DNA of 64,000 bases from Mycolicibacterium sp. HK-90 (GTDB taxonomy: Bacteria > Actinomycetota > Actinomycetes > Mycobacteriales > Mycobacteriaceae): positions 5,332,001 to 5,396,000 of the forward strand of contig NZ_CP129613.1 of assembly GCF_030486405.1 (NCBI RefSeq), read 5' to 3'. Position numbers and translations under genes: made by a program. Below, in pieces: positions 1 to 8,937 of the stretch (position 1 is the first letter of the stretch; every line of letters starts with the position of its first letter). The notes under the pieces are model-generated. The model ran no database searches, was not told the DNA's origin, and saw only the letters and a program-made list of their open reading frames with translations.

Positions 1-299
1 TCGATGCCGCAGTGGCGGCGGGCGCGCGCGGAATCGTCGTGGAGGCACTGGGTTCCGGCAACGCCGGGGAGGGCGTGGTGGACGCGGTACGCCGGCACGC
101 CCCGGCCGGGGTGGCCTTCGGGATCTCCACCCGCGTCCCGACCGGTGAGGTCGTCGCCGAGTACGGTCCGGGTGACGACATGGTCAAGGCCGGCGCCGTG
201 ATGGTCCCCAACCTGCGGCCGAGCCAGGCGCGGGTGTTGATGATGGCCGCCCTGGCCACCAATCAGCCGGTGCGCGACGTGGTCGGCCGCTGGGGCTGA
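1..299 (+). CDS. L-asparaginase, C-terminal part (5' end outside window)
   Basis: Only the last ~99 codons are present, in frame from position 3 to a TGA at 297-299. The segment [20 protein letters not shown] resembles the start of the C-terminal domain of bacterial L-asparaginases, which hydrolyse asparagine to aspartate and ammonia in the cytoplasm. The nucleophile threonines lie in the N-terminal domain, outside the window, so activity cannot be judged. It converges on the acyl-CoA synthetase gene with only 6 bases between the stop codons. The family call is moderately firm because so little of the protein is visible. Confidence 0.7.
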   Translation, partial: DAAVAAGARGIVVEALGSGNAGEGVVDAVRRHAPAGVAFGISTRVPTGEVVAEYGPGDDMVKAGAVMVPNLRPSQARVLMMAALATNQPVRDVVGRWG

Positions 300-305
300 C
301 CGGCG

Positions 306-1934
306 CTACTCGGGGGCGAGGCCGAGGAGTTTGACACTCTCCTCGCGCATGTCGACCTTGCGGATCTTGCCGGTCACCGTCATCGGGAACTCGTCCACCA
401 CGAGCACATAACGCGGGATCTTGTAGTGGGCGAGCTTGTCGGCGGCGTAGGCCCGGACCGCGTCGGCATCGAGCGGGGCCCGGCCGGGTTTCATCCGGAT
501 CCAGGCGCAGATCTCCTCACCGAACCGCGCATCGGGCACCCCGATCACCTGGGCGTCGTCGATGTCGGGGTGGGTGTACAGGAACTCCTCGATCTCACGG
601 GGGTAGACGTTCTCCCCACCGCGGATCACCATGTCCTTGATCCGGCCGACCACCGTGCAGTAGCCGTCCTCCCGCATCACCGCGAGGTCACCGGTATGCA
701 TCCAGCCATCCGGATCGATGGCCTCCGCGGTTTTCGCCGGCTCGTCCCAATACCCGAGCATGACCGAGTAACCGCGGGTGCAGAATTCGCCGGGCTGCCC
801 GCGCTCGACCGTCTCCCCGGTGTCCGGGTCGACGATCTTGACCTCGATGTGCGGATGGGCCCGGCCGATGGTGGCGGTACGACGCTCCAGATCGTCGTCG
901 ACCAGCGTCTGGCACGACACCGGCGACGTCTCGGTCATGCCGTAGCAGATCGCCACCTCGGCCATGTGCATGTCGGCCACCACCCGTTTCATCACCTCGA
1001 CCGGACACACCGAGCCCGCCATGATCCCGGTGCGCAACGAGGACAGGTCGAACTGGGCGAAATCGGGATGCCCCAGCATGGCGATGAACATCGTGGGCAC
1101 CCCGTAGAGCGCCGTGCACCGCTCGGATTCGACTGCGGCCAAGGTGATCCCGGGATCGAAACCCGGGGCGGGGATCACGATCGCCGCACCGTGGGTCAGC
1201 GCACCGAGGTTGCCCATCACCATGCCGAAGCAGTGGTAGAACGGCACCGGGACGCACACCCGGTCGTTGCGACCGAAATTGATCAGGCCGCCGACGAAGA
1301 ACCCGTTGTTCAGGATGTTGCGGTGGCTCAGCGTCGCGCCCTTGGGGAATCCGGTTGTCCCCGAGGTGTATTGGATGTTGATCGGGTCGGTGTTGGACAG
1401 TTCGCCGATCCGCGCGCGAAGCCGGTCGTCATCGACCTGCTCGGTGTGCAACCGGTCCCAGTCGAGGGTGCCGAGGAAGATCACGTCTTTGAGCTCCGGG
1501 CAGTCCGCCTGCACCTCGGCCACCATCGTCACATAGTCGGAGGTCTTGAACGCGGTGGCCGACACCAGCGTCCGCACCTGCGACTGCCGCAGCACATAGG
1601 CGAGTTCGTGGGTGCGGTAGGCCGGGTTGATGTTCACCAGGATCGCCCCGATCTTGGCGGTCGCGAGCTGCAGCATCACCCACTCGGCGCAGTTCGGCGC
1701 CCAGATACCGACTCGGTCACCCTTGTCCACACCCGAGGCCATCAGACCTCGGGCCACGGCATCGACCTCGGCGTCCAGCTCGGCATACGTCCAGCGCCGC
1801 CCCGTCGCGACCTCGACCAGCGCCTCGGCGTCCGGTTGGGCGGCCACCATCTGCTCGAAGTTGGCGCCGATGGTCTGCTCGAGCACAGGTACATCGGTGG
1901 GGCCACGGTCATAGGAACTCATCGCCGCGTTCAT
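306..1934 (-). CDS. Long-chain fatty-acid-CoA ligase, FadD35-like
   Basis: A 542-residue ANL-superfamily adenylate-forming enzyme. The P-loop-like AMP motif [11 protein letters not shown] is at about residues 189-199. The hinge and A8 region ([20 protein letters not shown]) lies near residue 440, and the catalytic lysine is in the C-terminal TGKIRK. These are the hallmarks of fatty acyl-CoA synthetases that activate fatty acids via an acyl-AMP. It most resembles mycobacterial FadD35-type enzymes by memory. Its ATG overlaps the TGA of the upstream synthetase gene (ATGA at 1931-1934), so the two are co-transcribed and probably translationally coupled. A second ATG at codon 5 is an alternative start. 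Substrate chain length cannot be read from the sequence. Confidence 0.85.
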   Translation of the reverse strand: MNAAMSSYDRGPTDVPVLEQTIGANFEQMVAAQPDAEALVEVATGRRWTYAELDAEVDAVARGLMASGVDKGDRVGIWAPNCAEWVMLQLATAKIGAILVNINPAYRTHELAYVLRQSQVRTLVSATAFKTSDYVTMVAEVQADCPELKDVIFLGTLDWDRLHTEQVDDDRLRARIGELSNTDPINIQYTSGTTGFPKGATLSHRNILNNGFFVGGLINFGRNDRVCVPVPFYHCFGMVMGNLGALTHGAAIVIPAPGFDPGITLAAVESERCTALYGVPTMFIAMLGHPDFAQFDLSSLRTGIMAGSVCPVEVMKRVVADMHMAEVAICYGMTETSPVSCQTLVDDDLERRTATIGRAHPHIEVKIVDPDTGETVERGQPGEFCTRGYSVMLGYWDEPAKTAEAIDPDGWMHTGDLAVMREDGYCTVVGRIKDMVIRGGENVYPREIEEFLYTHPDIDDAQVIGVPDARFGEEICAWIRMKPGRAPLDADAVRAYAADKLAHYKIPRYVLVVDEFPMTVTGKIRKVDMREESVKLLGLAPE

Positions 1935-3628
1935 TCCACAAGGTCCTCGTATCGGTATTCGGTGGAAATCGGTTCGCCCGCTTCGTGAGCCGCATCCTCC
2001 CGCTGACGCAGCTCGACGCGGCGGATCTTGCCCGAGATGGTCTTGGGCAGCTCGAAGAACTCGACGCGACGCACCTTCAGGTACGGCGCGAGGTGGTCAC
2101 GGGCGTAGGTCATGACATCTTTCGCGGTGTCGGCGTTGGCATCCCAGCCTTCGGCCAGCGCCACATACGCCTTGGGCACCGCCAGCCGGGTGTCGTCGGG
2201 CTGCGGCACCACCGCGGCCTCGACCACCGCCGGATGCTCGATCAGCACGCTTTCCAGCTCGAACGGCGACACCTTGTAATCGCTGGACTTGAACACGTCG
2301 TCGGTACGGCCGATGTAGGTGATGTACCCGTCCGCGTCGCGGCTCGCGACGTCGCCGGTGTGGTAGTAGCCGCCGGCCATCACGGCCTCGTTACGTTGCG
2401 GGTCACCGAGATAGCCGGTCATCAGGTTGCGCGGGTGCGCCGCAAGGTCCAGGCAGATCTCGCCCTCGTCGGCGAGTTCCCCGGAGATCGGGTCCACCAG
2501 CACCACCGGGACACCCGGCATCGGCCGTCCCATCGAGCCGGGTTTCACCGGCTGCCCCGGGGTGTTGCCCACCTGCAACGTGGTCTCGGTCTGCCCGAAC
2601 CCGTCGCGGATCGTCAGGCCCCAGGCCTTCTCGACCTGGGCGATCACGTCGGGATTCAGTGGCTCACCGGCACCCAGGATCTCCCGGAGTCCCTCGGGCC
2701 GCTCGCCGAGGTCGGACTGGATCAACATCCGCCACACCGTCGGCGGCGCGCAGAACGTGTTGACGCCGGCGCGGCGCAGTTGACCCAGCAGGGCCGCGGC
2801 GTCGAAGCGGGCGTAGTTGTAGACGAAGATCGTCGCCTCGGCGATCCACGGCGCGAAGAAGCAACTCCAGGCGTGCTTGGCCCAGCCGGGCGAGCTGATC
2901 GCCAGGTGCACGTCGCCGGGCCGCACTCCGATCCAGGCCATCGTGGTCAGATGCCCGACGGGATAGCTCACCTGTGAGTGCTCGACCAGCTTGGGCTTGC
3001 TGGTCGTGCCGGAGGTGAAGTAGATGAGCATCGGGTCGTCGACCGTCGTGCAGGCCTCGAACCGGCGCGGTTCCACCTCGTAGGCGTCGGCGTACCGGCG
3101 CCAGCCCGACGGCGCGGCACCGACCGCGATGCGGGTGTACTCCCCCGGCACCTCGGCGAACTTGGCCGCATCGGCGGTGTTGGCGATGACGAAGCGGGCG
3201 CCGCCCCGGGTGATGCGGTCGGAAAGGTCCGCGGGTCCCAACGCACCGGTGGTCGGCATGATGACCGCGCCCAGCTTGGTGATGGCCAGCATGGCCTCCC
3301 ACAGCTCGACCTGGTTGCCGAGCATCAAGAGGACCCGTTCCCCCTTGCCGACGCCGAGGCCGGCCAACCAGGTGGCGACCCGGTCGGAACAATCGGCCAT
3401 CTCGGCAAAGCTCAGCTTCTGCTCGGTGCCGTCCTCCTCGACGATCCACAACGCCGTGCGGTCGTTGTCCCGGGCGATGGCGTCGAACCAGTCGGTGGCC
3501 CAGTTGAAGGTGCCGCTCAGCTGGGGCCAGGCGAACCCCTCGACGGCCTTCTCGTAATCCGCGATGGTGGCGACCAGCTGGTCACGGGCACCGCGGTAGC
3601 GGTCTGTGTTGCTCGCGACGGAATTCAT
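1931..3628 (-). CDS. Acyl-CoA synthetase, medium-chain (MACS) type
   Basis: A 565-residue ANL-family ligase. It has the AMP-binding motif [16 protein letters not shown] in mid-protein, a QTETT motif, a [16 protein letters not shown] hinge and the C-terminal lysine motif SGKIRR. The overall layout, with a long N-terminus preceding the first core motif, is that of acetyl/medium-chain acyl-CoA synthetases. It is the first gene of a two-gene minus-strand operon with the FadD35-like gene. Divergent from it, 60 bp away, is a GAF-LuxR regulator, which makes local control of the pair likely. Two different acyl-CoA ligases in one operon suggest sequential or parallel activation of a catabolic substrate; this is inference. 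Confidence 0.82.
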   Translation of the reverse strand: MNSVASNTDRYRGARDQLVATIADYEKAVEGFAWPQLSGTFNWATDWFDAIARDNDRTALWIVEEDGTEQKLSFAEMADCSDRVATWLAGLGVGKGERVLLMLGNQVELWEAMLAITKLGAVIMPTTGALGPADLSDRITRGGARFVIANTADAAKFAEVPGEYTRIAVGAAPSGWRRYADAYEVEPRRFEACTTVDDPMLIYFTSGTTSKPKLVEHSQVSYPVGHLTTMAWIGVRPGDVHLAISSPGWAKHAWSCFFAPWIAEATIFVYNYARFDAAALLGQLRRAGVNTFCAPPTVWRMLIQSDLGERPEGLREILGAGEPLNPDVIAQVEKAWGLTIRDGFGQTETTLQVGNTPGQPVKPGSMGRPMPGVPVVLVDPISGELADEGEICLDLAAHPRNLMTGYLGDPQRNEAVMAGGYYHTGDVASRDADGYITYIGRTDDVFKSSDYKVSPFELESVLIEHPAVVEAAVVPQPDDTRLAVPKAYVALAEGWDANADTAKDVMTYARDHLAPYLKVRRVEFFELPKTISGKIRRVELRQREDAAHEAGEPISTEYRYEDLVE

Positions 3629-3688
3629 GACAGTTATGCTCTACGTCACACCGATCCGACCGCTACCCCCGAAAGTGGGTACCCGCCC

Positions 3689-4528
3689 ATGCGCCCCTCG
3701 CTGCTCCGGCCCCGCGACGCCGACGCGGTGCGGGCCGAGCTGCGCCGGATGGCCTCCGACACCGGGCTGCCGCTGGCATTCGGCGGACAGGTCCACGACG
3801 ACACCCTGCTGTTGAGCGAGTTCTTCGGCACCCGAACCGGCGCCATGCGCGGCCTGGCAGTCCTGCCCAGAGCCGGGCTGGGCGGGGCGAGCGTGGTGTC
3901 CCGCCGCCCCATCTCGGTGCCCGACTACCGGCGGGCCTCGACCATCACCCACGACTACGACGAGCCGGTGCTGTCCGAGGGCATCCGCTCGATCCTGGCG
4001 GTGCCGGTGGTTGTGGACGGCATGGCCCGGGCGGTGCTGTACGGCGCGCACCGCACCAGCGCTCCCATCGGCGGCCGCACCGCCGCGGCGATGGTGGCCT
4101 CGGCCCAACGGTTGAGCGACGAGCTCCGGGTCCGCGACGAGGTGGACCGCCGGATGCGGATGCGGGAGGCCGCCCTGACCTCGTTCGCCCACCAGCCGGC
4201 CGATACCGAGCAGATCCGCGAGGTCCACGCCGACCTACGTCGGCTCGCCGCCGACACCCCGGACCTGGCCGGCCCGCTGCGCGAGCTCGCCGACCGGTTG
4301 GCGGTGGCGCTACGCGGCGACCCGCCGGCCAGCGCCCCGCTGACCAGCCGCGAGGTCGACGTGCTCGCCCAGGTGGCGCTGGGCTGCACCAACGCCGAAG
4401 CCGCCGAACGGCTTTCACTGAAACCCGAGACCGTGAAGAGCTACCTACGCAGCGCGGCAGCCAAACTCGGGGCCCGCAACCGCCACGAGGCGGTCTCCAA
4501 GGCCCGGCGGCTGCGGCAGATCCCCTGA
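3689..4528 (+). CDS. GAF-LuxR family transcriptional regulator
   Basis: A 279-residue protein. Residues ~1-150 look like a GAF-type sensory domain (a GLGGASVVSRRP segment, then IRSILAVPVVVDGMARAVLYG). The C-terminal ~65 residues are a LuxR/GerE helix-turn-helix starting at PLTSREVDVLAQVALGCTN. The frame is open far upstream, but the ATG at 3689 is the first start compatible with the domain structure and with the divergent gene starting at 3628. No good Shine-Dalgarno is visible, so a leaderless start is possible. Position and orientation suggest it regulates the two divergent acyl-CoA synthetase genes. The effector is unknown. Confidence 0.8.
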   Translation: MRPSLLRPRDADAVRAELRRMASDTGLPLAFGGQVHDDTLLLSEFFGTRTGAMRGLAVLPRAGLGGASVVSRRPISVPDYRRASTITHDYDEPVLSEGIRSILAVPVVVDGMARAVLYGAHRTSAPIGGRTAAAMVASAQRLSDELRVRDEVDRRMRMREAALTSFAHQPADTEQIREVHADLRRLAADTPDLAGPLRELADRLAVALRGDPPASAPLTSREVDVLAQVALGCTNAEAAERLSLKPETVKSYLRSAAAKLGARNRHEAVSKARRLRQIP

Positions 4529-4544
4529 ATCGCCCGAAATAGTT

Positions 4545-4587
4545 GCGCTGAAGATCGCGGTCACCAGGTAGCCGCTATCTTCAGCGC
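4545..4587 (+). repeat. Palindromic repeat element, copy A
   Basis: An imperfect inverted repeat. The left arm is GCGCTGAAGATCGCGG, the loop is TCACCAGGTAG and the right arm is CCGCTATCTTCAGCGC, giving a 16-bp stem with one mismatch. It begins 16 bases after the LuxR stop. The same element recurs at 39174-39212 and, inverted, at 40235-40275, with the loop conserved as well as the stem. As RNA it would form a hairpin and could end transcription of the regulator gene. Confidence 0.8.
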
Positions 4588-4632
4588 AGTATCCAGCACA
4601 GCGCGCCACCTCGCGCTGAGAGGATGGCCTAC

Positions 4633-5754
4633 ATGACCCCGAGTGACCCATCGATCAATCCATTCCGCATCGCGATTCCCGACGCCGATCTCGACGACCT
4701 CAAGCAGCGACTGAACCGGACTCGATGGCCCGAGGCGGAATGTGTCGAGGACTGGACCCAGGGCATCCCGCTGGACTACACCAAGGAGCTGGCCGCCTAC
4801 TGGGCCAACGAATACGACTGGCGCACCCGTGAGGCCGCGCTCAATCGGTTCGACCACTTCACCACCGAGATCGACGGTCTGGACATCCATTTCATCCACC
4901 AGCGATCCGGGCGGGAAGACGCGTTCCCGCTGTTGATCACCCACGGCTGGCCCGGATCCATCGTCGAGTTCCACAAGGTGATCGAGCCGCTGACCGAAGC
5001 CGGGTTCGACGTGGTGTGCCCCTCGCTGCCCGGCTACGGGTTCTCCGGTAAACCGACCACGACCGGCTGGGGCATCGACAAGATCGCACGGGCCTGGGAC
5101 ACCCTGATGACCCGGCTGGGCTACGACCGCTACGGCGCGCAGGGCGGTGACTGGGGTGCGGCGGTGACGACGCAGATCGGCCGCAACGTCGGGTCGTGCG
5201 CGGGCATTCACGTCAACATGCCGATCGCCGGGCCGCCCGCCGACGGCATCGGCGAAATGACCGAGGACCTCCAGAAGGCCCTGGCCCGCATCGACTACTA
5301 CCGCAAGTGGGATTCGGGCTACATGAAGCAGCAGTCGACCCGGCCGCAGACCGTCGGCTATGGGCTGGTGGACTCCCCCGTCGGTCAGCTGGCATGGATC
5401 GTGGAGAAGTTCTGGTCATGGATGGACTGCGACGGAAACCCGGAAAACGTGGTGTCCAAAGACGAGATGCTCGACAACGTCATGCTCTACTGGCTCACCG
5501 CGTCGGCGGCGTCGTCGGCCCGGCTGTACTGGGAGAGCCACGACACCTGGGGTGGCGGTGGCGACTATGTCAGCCTGCCGACTGGTATCGCGTCGTTCCC
5601 GATGGAGATCCTGCGCGCACCGCGTAGTTGGTGCGAAACCGGCTACAACGTCACCCATTACACGACGATGCCGCGGGGCGGGCACTTCGCCGCATTCGAG
5701 CAGCCCGACATGTTCGTCGAGGACGTCATGAAGTTCTTCGACACCGTGCGCTGA
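4633..5754 (+). CDS. Epoxide hydrolase, EHN-domain (microsomal-type) alpha/beta hydrolase
   Basis: A 373-residue protein (376 if the ATG at 4624 is used). The N-terminal ~100 residues match the epoxide-hydrolase N-terminal (EHN) domain. An alpha/beta-hydrolase core follows, with oxyanion motif HGWPGS, the nucleophile aspartate in GGDWG (D176 in the longer form) and the base histidine in PRGGHFAAFE (H354). These residues are those of enzymes that open epoxides to diols via an ester on Asp. The start at 4633 is preferred because GAGAGG lies 9 bases before it, whereas it directly abuts 4624. It stands alone between the repeat element and a DUF1254 gene 17 bases downstream. The substrate is unknown. 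Confidence 0.85.
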   Translation: MTPSDPSINPFRIAIPDADLDDLKQRLNRTRWPEAECVEDWTQGIPLDYTKELAAYWANEYDWRTREAALNRFDHFTTEIDGLDIHFIHQRSGREDAFPLLITHGWPGSIVEFHKVIEPLTEAGFDVVCPSLPGYGFSGKPTTTGWGIDKIARAWDTLMTRLGYDRYGAQGGDWGAAVTTQIGRNVGSCAGIHVNMPIAGPPADGIGEMTEDLQKALARIDYYRKWDSGYMKQQSTRPQTVGYGLVDSPVGQLAWIVEKFWSWMDCDGNPENVVSKDEMLDNVMLYWLTASAASSARLYWESHDTWGGGGDYVSLPTGIASFPMEILRAPRSWCETGYNVTHYTTMPRGGHFAAFEQPDMFVEDVMKFFDTVR

Positions 5755-5771
5755 CGTACTAGCGTCGGGGC

Positions 5772-7082
5772 ATGGACCCGTTGGTACGTTCCCGTGCGGT
5801 GCAGGCCGTCATCTGGGGGATGCCCGCCGTCAACTTCGAGCTGCTGCGCGAAGCCGCAGCCGGAGTCGGCGCGGGCGACAACCAGGTGGTGTACTGGTCG
5901 CGGCTGCCGGACTGGAAGAACCAGACCCTGACGCCCAACCCGGACATCCTGTACTTCTTCCCGTTCTACAACACCCAGGCCGGCCCGGTGGTGCTGGAAA
6001 TCCCTGCTGCCGAAGGTGGTTCGATCACGGGCTCGGTGGACAACGGTTGGCAGGAGGCACTCGAGGACGTCGGGCCGGCCGGCGTGGACCAGGGTAAGGG
6101 CGCCAAGTACCTCATCCTGCCGCCGGGTTTCGACGGCGACGTTCCCGACGGCTACATTGCGATGCCGTCGGTCACCTACACCGGTTTCGGGGCGCTTCGC
6201 GCCAACATCGCGTCCAGCAAGGACGCCGACGTGGCTGCGGCGGTCGAATACGGGAAGCGCATCAAGTGCTATCCGCTGTCCGCTCCGGACCAGCCGACCG
6301 GTTTCGTCGACGCGGTAGATGTGGTCTACGACAGCACGATTCCCTACGATCTGCGGTTCTTCGAACTGCTGCACCGGTTCGTGCAACGCGAACCCTGGCT
6401 GCAGCGCGACCGGGTGATGATCTCGGTGCTGAAGTCGATCGGCATCGAGAAGGGCACGCCGTTCACCCCGGACGACGAGCTCAGAGCAGTACTCGCCGCG
6501 GCCGCGGCGGAGGCGCATGACTGGCTCGACGCCAACTATCCGCGGTTCTACACCGCACCGTATTTCGACGGTACCCACTGGGCGGTGCCGGCTTCGCCCG
6601 AGGTGTTGCAGGGCATGCAGAGCGGTTTCGCCGATCCGGACAGCTACCCCGTCGACGACCGCGGGCTGTTGTACTCGTTCATCTACTTCAGCGCCAAACA
6701 CCTTGGGCAGGGCCAGTTTTACGTGATGGCCATCGCCGATCGCGACGGTGCCCCGCTCGACGGCGGCGCCAGCTATCGGTTGCAGGTCCCCGCCGACCCG
6801 CCGGTCTCGCTGTACTGGTCGGCCACCGTGTACGACCGTGGCACGCATGCGCTGATCCGTATCCTGCCGTATGCGAGCCGATCGTCGCACCGGCCCGACC
6901 TCGCGACGAACCCCGATGGTTCAGTCGACATCTACATCGGCCCCGCCGTGCCGGAAGACAAGGAATCGAACTGGATTCCGACGAAATCGGACGGTCAGTT
7001 CGAGGTGCTGTTCCGGTTCTACGGGCCGGAGCCGGCGCTGTTCGACAAGTCCTGGGCACTGACCGACATCGAGAAGTTGTAG
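5772..7082 (+). CDS. DUF1254/DUF1214 domain protein
   Basis: A 436-residue protein. The N-terminal half carries DUF1254 features (RAVQAVIWGMPAVNF, then LTPNPDILYFFPFYN and a VDNGWQEAL segment). The C-terminal ~120 residues match DUF1214 (YRLQVPADPPVSLYWSATVY, then a DGSVDIYIGP segment). No signal peptide or membrane segment is evident. The family is widespread in mycobacteria and has no firm biochemical function that I know of. It starts 17 bases after the epoxide hydrolase gene on the same strand, so the two are probably co-transcribed. It converges on the ABC transporter gene with a 10-base gap. Confidence 0.8.
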   Translation: MDPLVRSRAVQAVIWGMPAVNFELLREAAAGVGAGDNQVVYWSRLPDWKNQTLTPNPDILYFFPFYNTQAGPVVLEIPAAEGGSITGSVDNGWQEALEDVGPAGVDQGKGAKYLILPPGFDGDVPDGYIAMPSVTYTGFGALRANIASSKDADVAAAVEYGKRIKCYPLSAPDQPTGFVDAVDVVYDSTIPYDLRFFELLHRFVQREPWLQRDRVMISVLKSIGIEKGTPFTPDDELRAVLAAAAAEAHDWLDANYPRFYTAPYFDGTHWAVPASPEVLQGMQSGFADPDSYPVDDRGLLYSFIYFSAKHLGQGQFYVMAIADRDGAPLDGGASYRLQVPADPPVSLYWSATVYDRGTHALIRILPYASRSSHRPDLATNPDGSVDIYIGPAVPEDKESNWIPTKSDGQFEVLFRFYGPEPALFDKSWALTDIEKL

Positions 7083-7092
7083 CCGCGGGCAC

Positions 7093-8937
7093 TCAGGCCA
7101 GGGAATCGACCCAGGCCCGGTGCAGCGCGGCGTAGGCGCCGTCGGCTCTACCGATGAGATCGCCGGGCGCCCCGTCCTCGACGATGCGGCCGTGCTCGAG
7201 CACCAGCACGCGGTCGGCGATCTGCACCGTCGAAAGCCGGTGCGCGATCACCAGCGCGGTGCGGTCGGCCAACACGGTCTCCAACGCCCGCTGCACCATG
7301 CGCTCACTCGGGATGTCGAGCGAGGACGTCGCCTCGTCCAGGATCAGCACGGCCGGGTCGGCCAGGAACGCCCGGGCGAATGCCACCAGCTGGCGCTGCC
7401 CGGCCGAGAGGCGGCCACCACGTTTGGCGACGTCGGTGTCGTACCCGTCGGGCAACGACCCGATGAACCGGTCGGCCCCGACCGCCTCGGCGGCCGCGCA
7501 CACCTGCGCATCGGTGGCGTCGGGCCGGCCGAACCGGATGTTGTCGGCCACCGTCCCGGAGAACATGAAGTTCTCCTGGGTGACCATCACGACGTGCCGG
7601 CGCAACTCGGACTGGTCGAGCGCACGCAGGTCCACGCCGTCCAGCGTCACCGACCCGGCGGTCGGATCGTAGAACCGGGCGATCAGCTTGGCGATGGTCG
7701 TCTTGCCGGCCCCGGTTGTGCCGACCAGGGCCACCGTTTGCCCGGCCGGCACCGTGAGCTCGAGGCCGGGCAGCACCGGGCGGCCCGGCGTGTATTCGAA
7801 GCGCACATCGTGAAACTCGATGTCGCCCTTGGGCTCCGGCAGCGGCACGGGCTGCGCCGGATCGGCGATACCGGGCTCCTGCGCCAGCACCCCGGCCAGC
7901 TTTTCCAGCGCCGAGGACGCCGACTGGAAGGTGTTGAAGAACTGCGAGATCTCCTGCATCGGCTCGAAGAACATCCGCAGGTAGAGCAGGAACGCGGCCA
8001 GCGTGCCGATGGTCATCTCCCCGTGCAACACCCGATAGCCGCCGTAGAGCAGCACCACCCCGGTGGTCAGGTTGCCGACCAGTTTCACCCCGGGCATGAA
8101 GATGGCCAGCAGCTTGAAGGTCTTCTCGTTGATCGCCCGGTAGCCGTCGGCGACGTCGTCGAAGATCTCCTGATTGCGTGGCTGCCGCCGGTAGGCCTGC
8201 ACGGCCTTGATCCCCGTCATGGTCTCGACGAACTGCACGATCACCAGTGCGGCGCTCTCGCGCACCAGCCGGTAGGTCTTGGCCGACTCGTTGCGGAACC
8301 ACCACACCAGGGCCACCAGTACCGGGAACGCCGCCAGGCACATCAGGCCCAGCCGCCAGTCGAGCGCCACCAGCAGGATCGCCGTGCCGAACAACGTCAG
8401 CACCGCGGTGATCAGGCTGTCGAACCCGGTCTCCAGCATGTCCTGGATGGCCTCGACGTCGTTGGTGGACCGGCTGACCACCCGGCCCGACGTGTAGCGG
8501 TCGTGGAACGCCACATCGAGACGGCCGAAATGCCGGAACACCCGGCGGCGCAGCTCCAACAACACCCGCTGCCCGACCCGCCCGGAGCGGCGCAGGAAGA
8601 ACATCCGGCTGATCGCCTGCACGATCACCACCACGCACAGCGTGCCGACGATGAGCATCAGCTCTCTGGCCGGGCCGCCCTCGAGAATCGGCGGGATGCC
8701 CCGGTCGATACCGCGCTGCACCAGGATCGGAACCGAGAGCCGGGCAACGTTTTCCACGATGACGACCAGGGCCAGTACCGCAACCGTCCACCGGTACGGG
8801 CGCAGCAGCGACCCGAGCAGCGCCCGGGCCTCACGACGCCGGGGCAGGCTTTCGTCGATCGGAAGCGCGGTGTCGGCGGTTTTGCCGCCGGCGGTCTCGT
8901 CGTCCGTGACCTGCCCGCGCCAATCTGTCAGGGTCAT
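7093..8937 (-). CDS. ABC exporter half-transporter, canonical Walker B, deviant signature
   Basis: A 614-residue type-IV ABC exporter subunit with six N-terminal membrane helices (roughly residues 50-340) followed by a nucleotide-binding domain. Walker A is GTTGAGKT. Walker B with the catalytic glutamate is VLILDEATSSLD. The signature motif is LSAGQ instead of LSGGQ. Its start overlaps the stop of the partner gene by 4 bp (ATGA at 8934-8937), so equal amounts of the two subunits are likely. The pair resembles the mycobacterial Rv1272c/Rv1273c-type heterodimer by memory. The likely role is export or flipping of a lipid or drug; the substrate cannot be deduced. Confidence 0.88.
   Translation of the reverse strand: MTLTDWRGQVTDDETAGGKTADTALPIDESLPRRREARALLGSLLRPYRWTVAVLALVVIVENVARLSVPILVQRGIDRGIPPILEGGPARELMLIVGTLCVVVIVQAISRMFFLRRSGRVGQRVLLELRRRVFRHFGRLDVAFHDRYTSGRVVSRSTNDVEAIQDMLETGFDSLITAVLTLFGTAILLVALDWRLGLMCLAAFPVLVALVWWFRNESAKTYRLVRESAALVIVQFVETMTGIKAVQAYRRQPRNQEIFDDVADGYRAINEKTFKLLAIFMPGVKLVGNLTTGVVLLYGGYRVLHGEMTIGTLAAFLLYLRMFFEPMQEISQFFNTFQSASSALEKLAGVLAQEPGIADPAQPVPLPEPKGDIEFHDVRFEYTPGRPVLPGLELTVPAGQTVALVGTTGAGKTTIAKLIARFYDPTAGSVTLDGVDLRALDQSELRRHVVMVTQENFMFSGTVADNIRFGRPDATDAQVCAAAEAVGADRFIGSLPDGYDTDVAKRGGRLSAGQRQLVAFARAFLADPAVLILDEATSSLDIPSERMVQRALETVLADRTALVIAHRLSTVQIADRVLVLEHGRIVEDGAPGDLIGRADGAYAALHRAWVDSLA

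Noticed and set aside
426..1988. Long open frame on the plus strand opposite the acyl-CoA synthetase gene
   Set aside because: It is antisense to a clear ANL-family enzyme and encodes His/Arg/Asp-rich text without any domain; high GC keeps the frame open.
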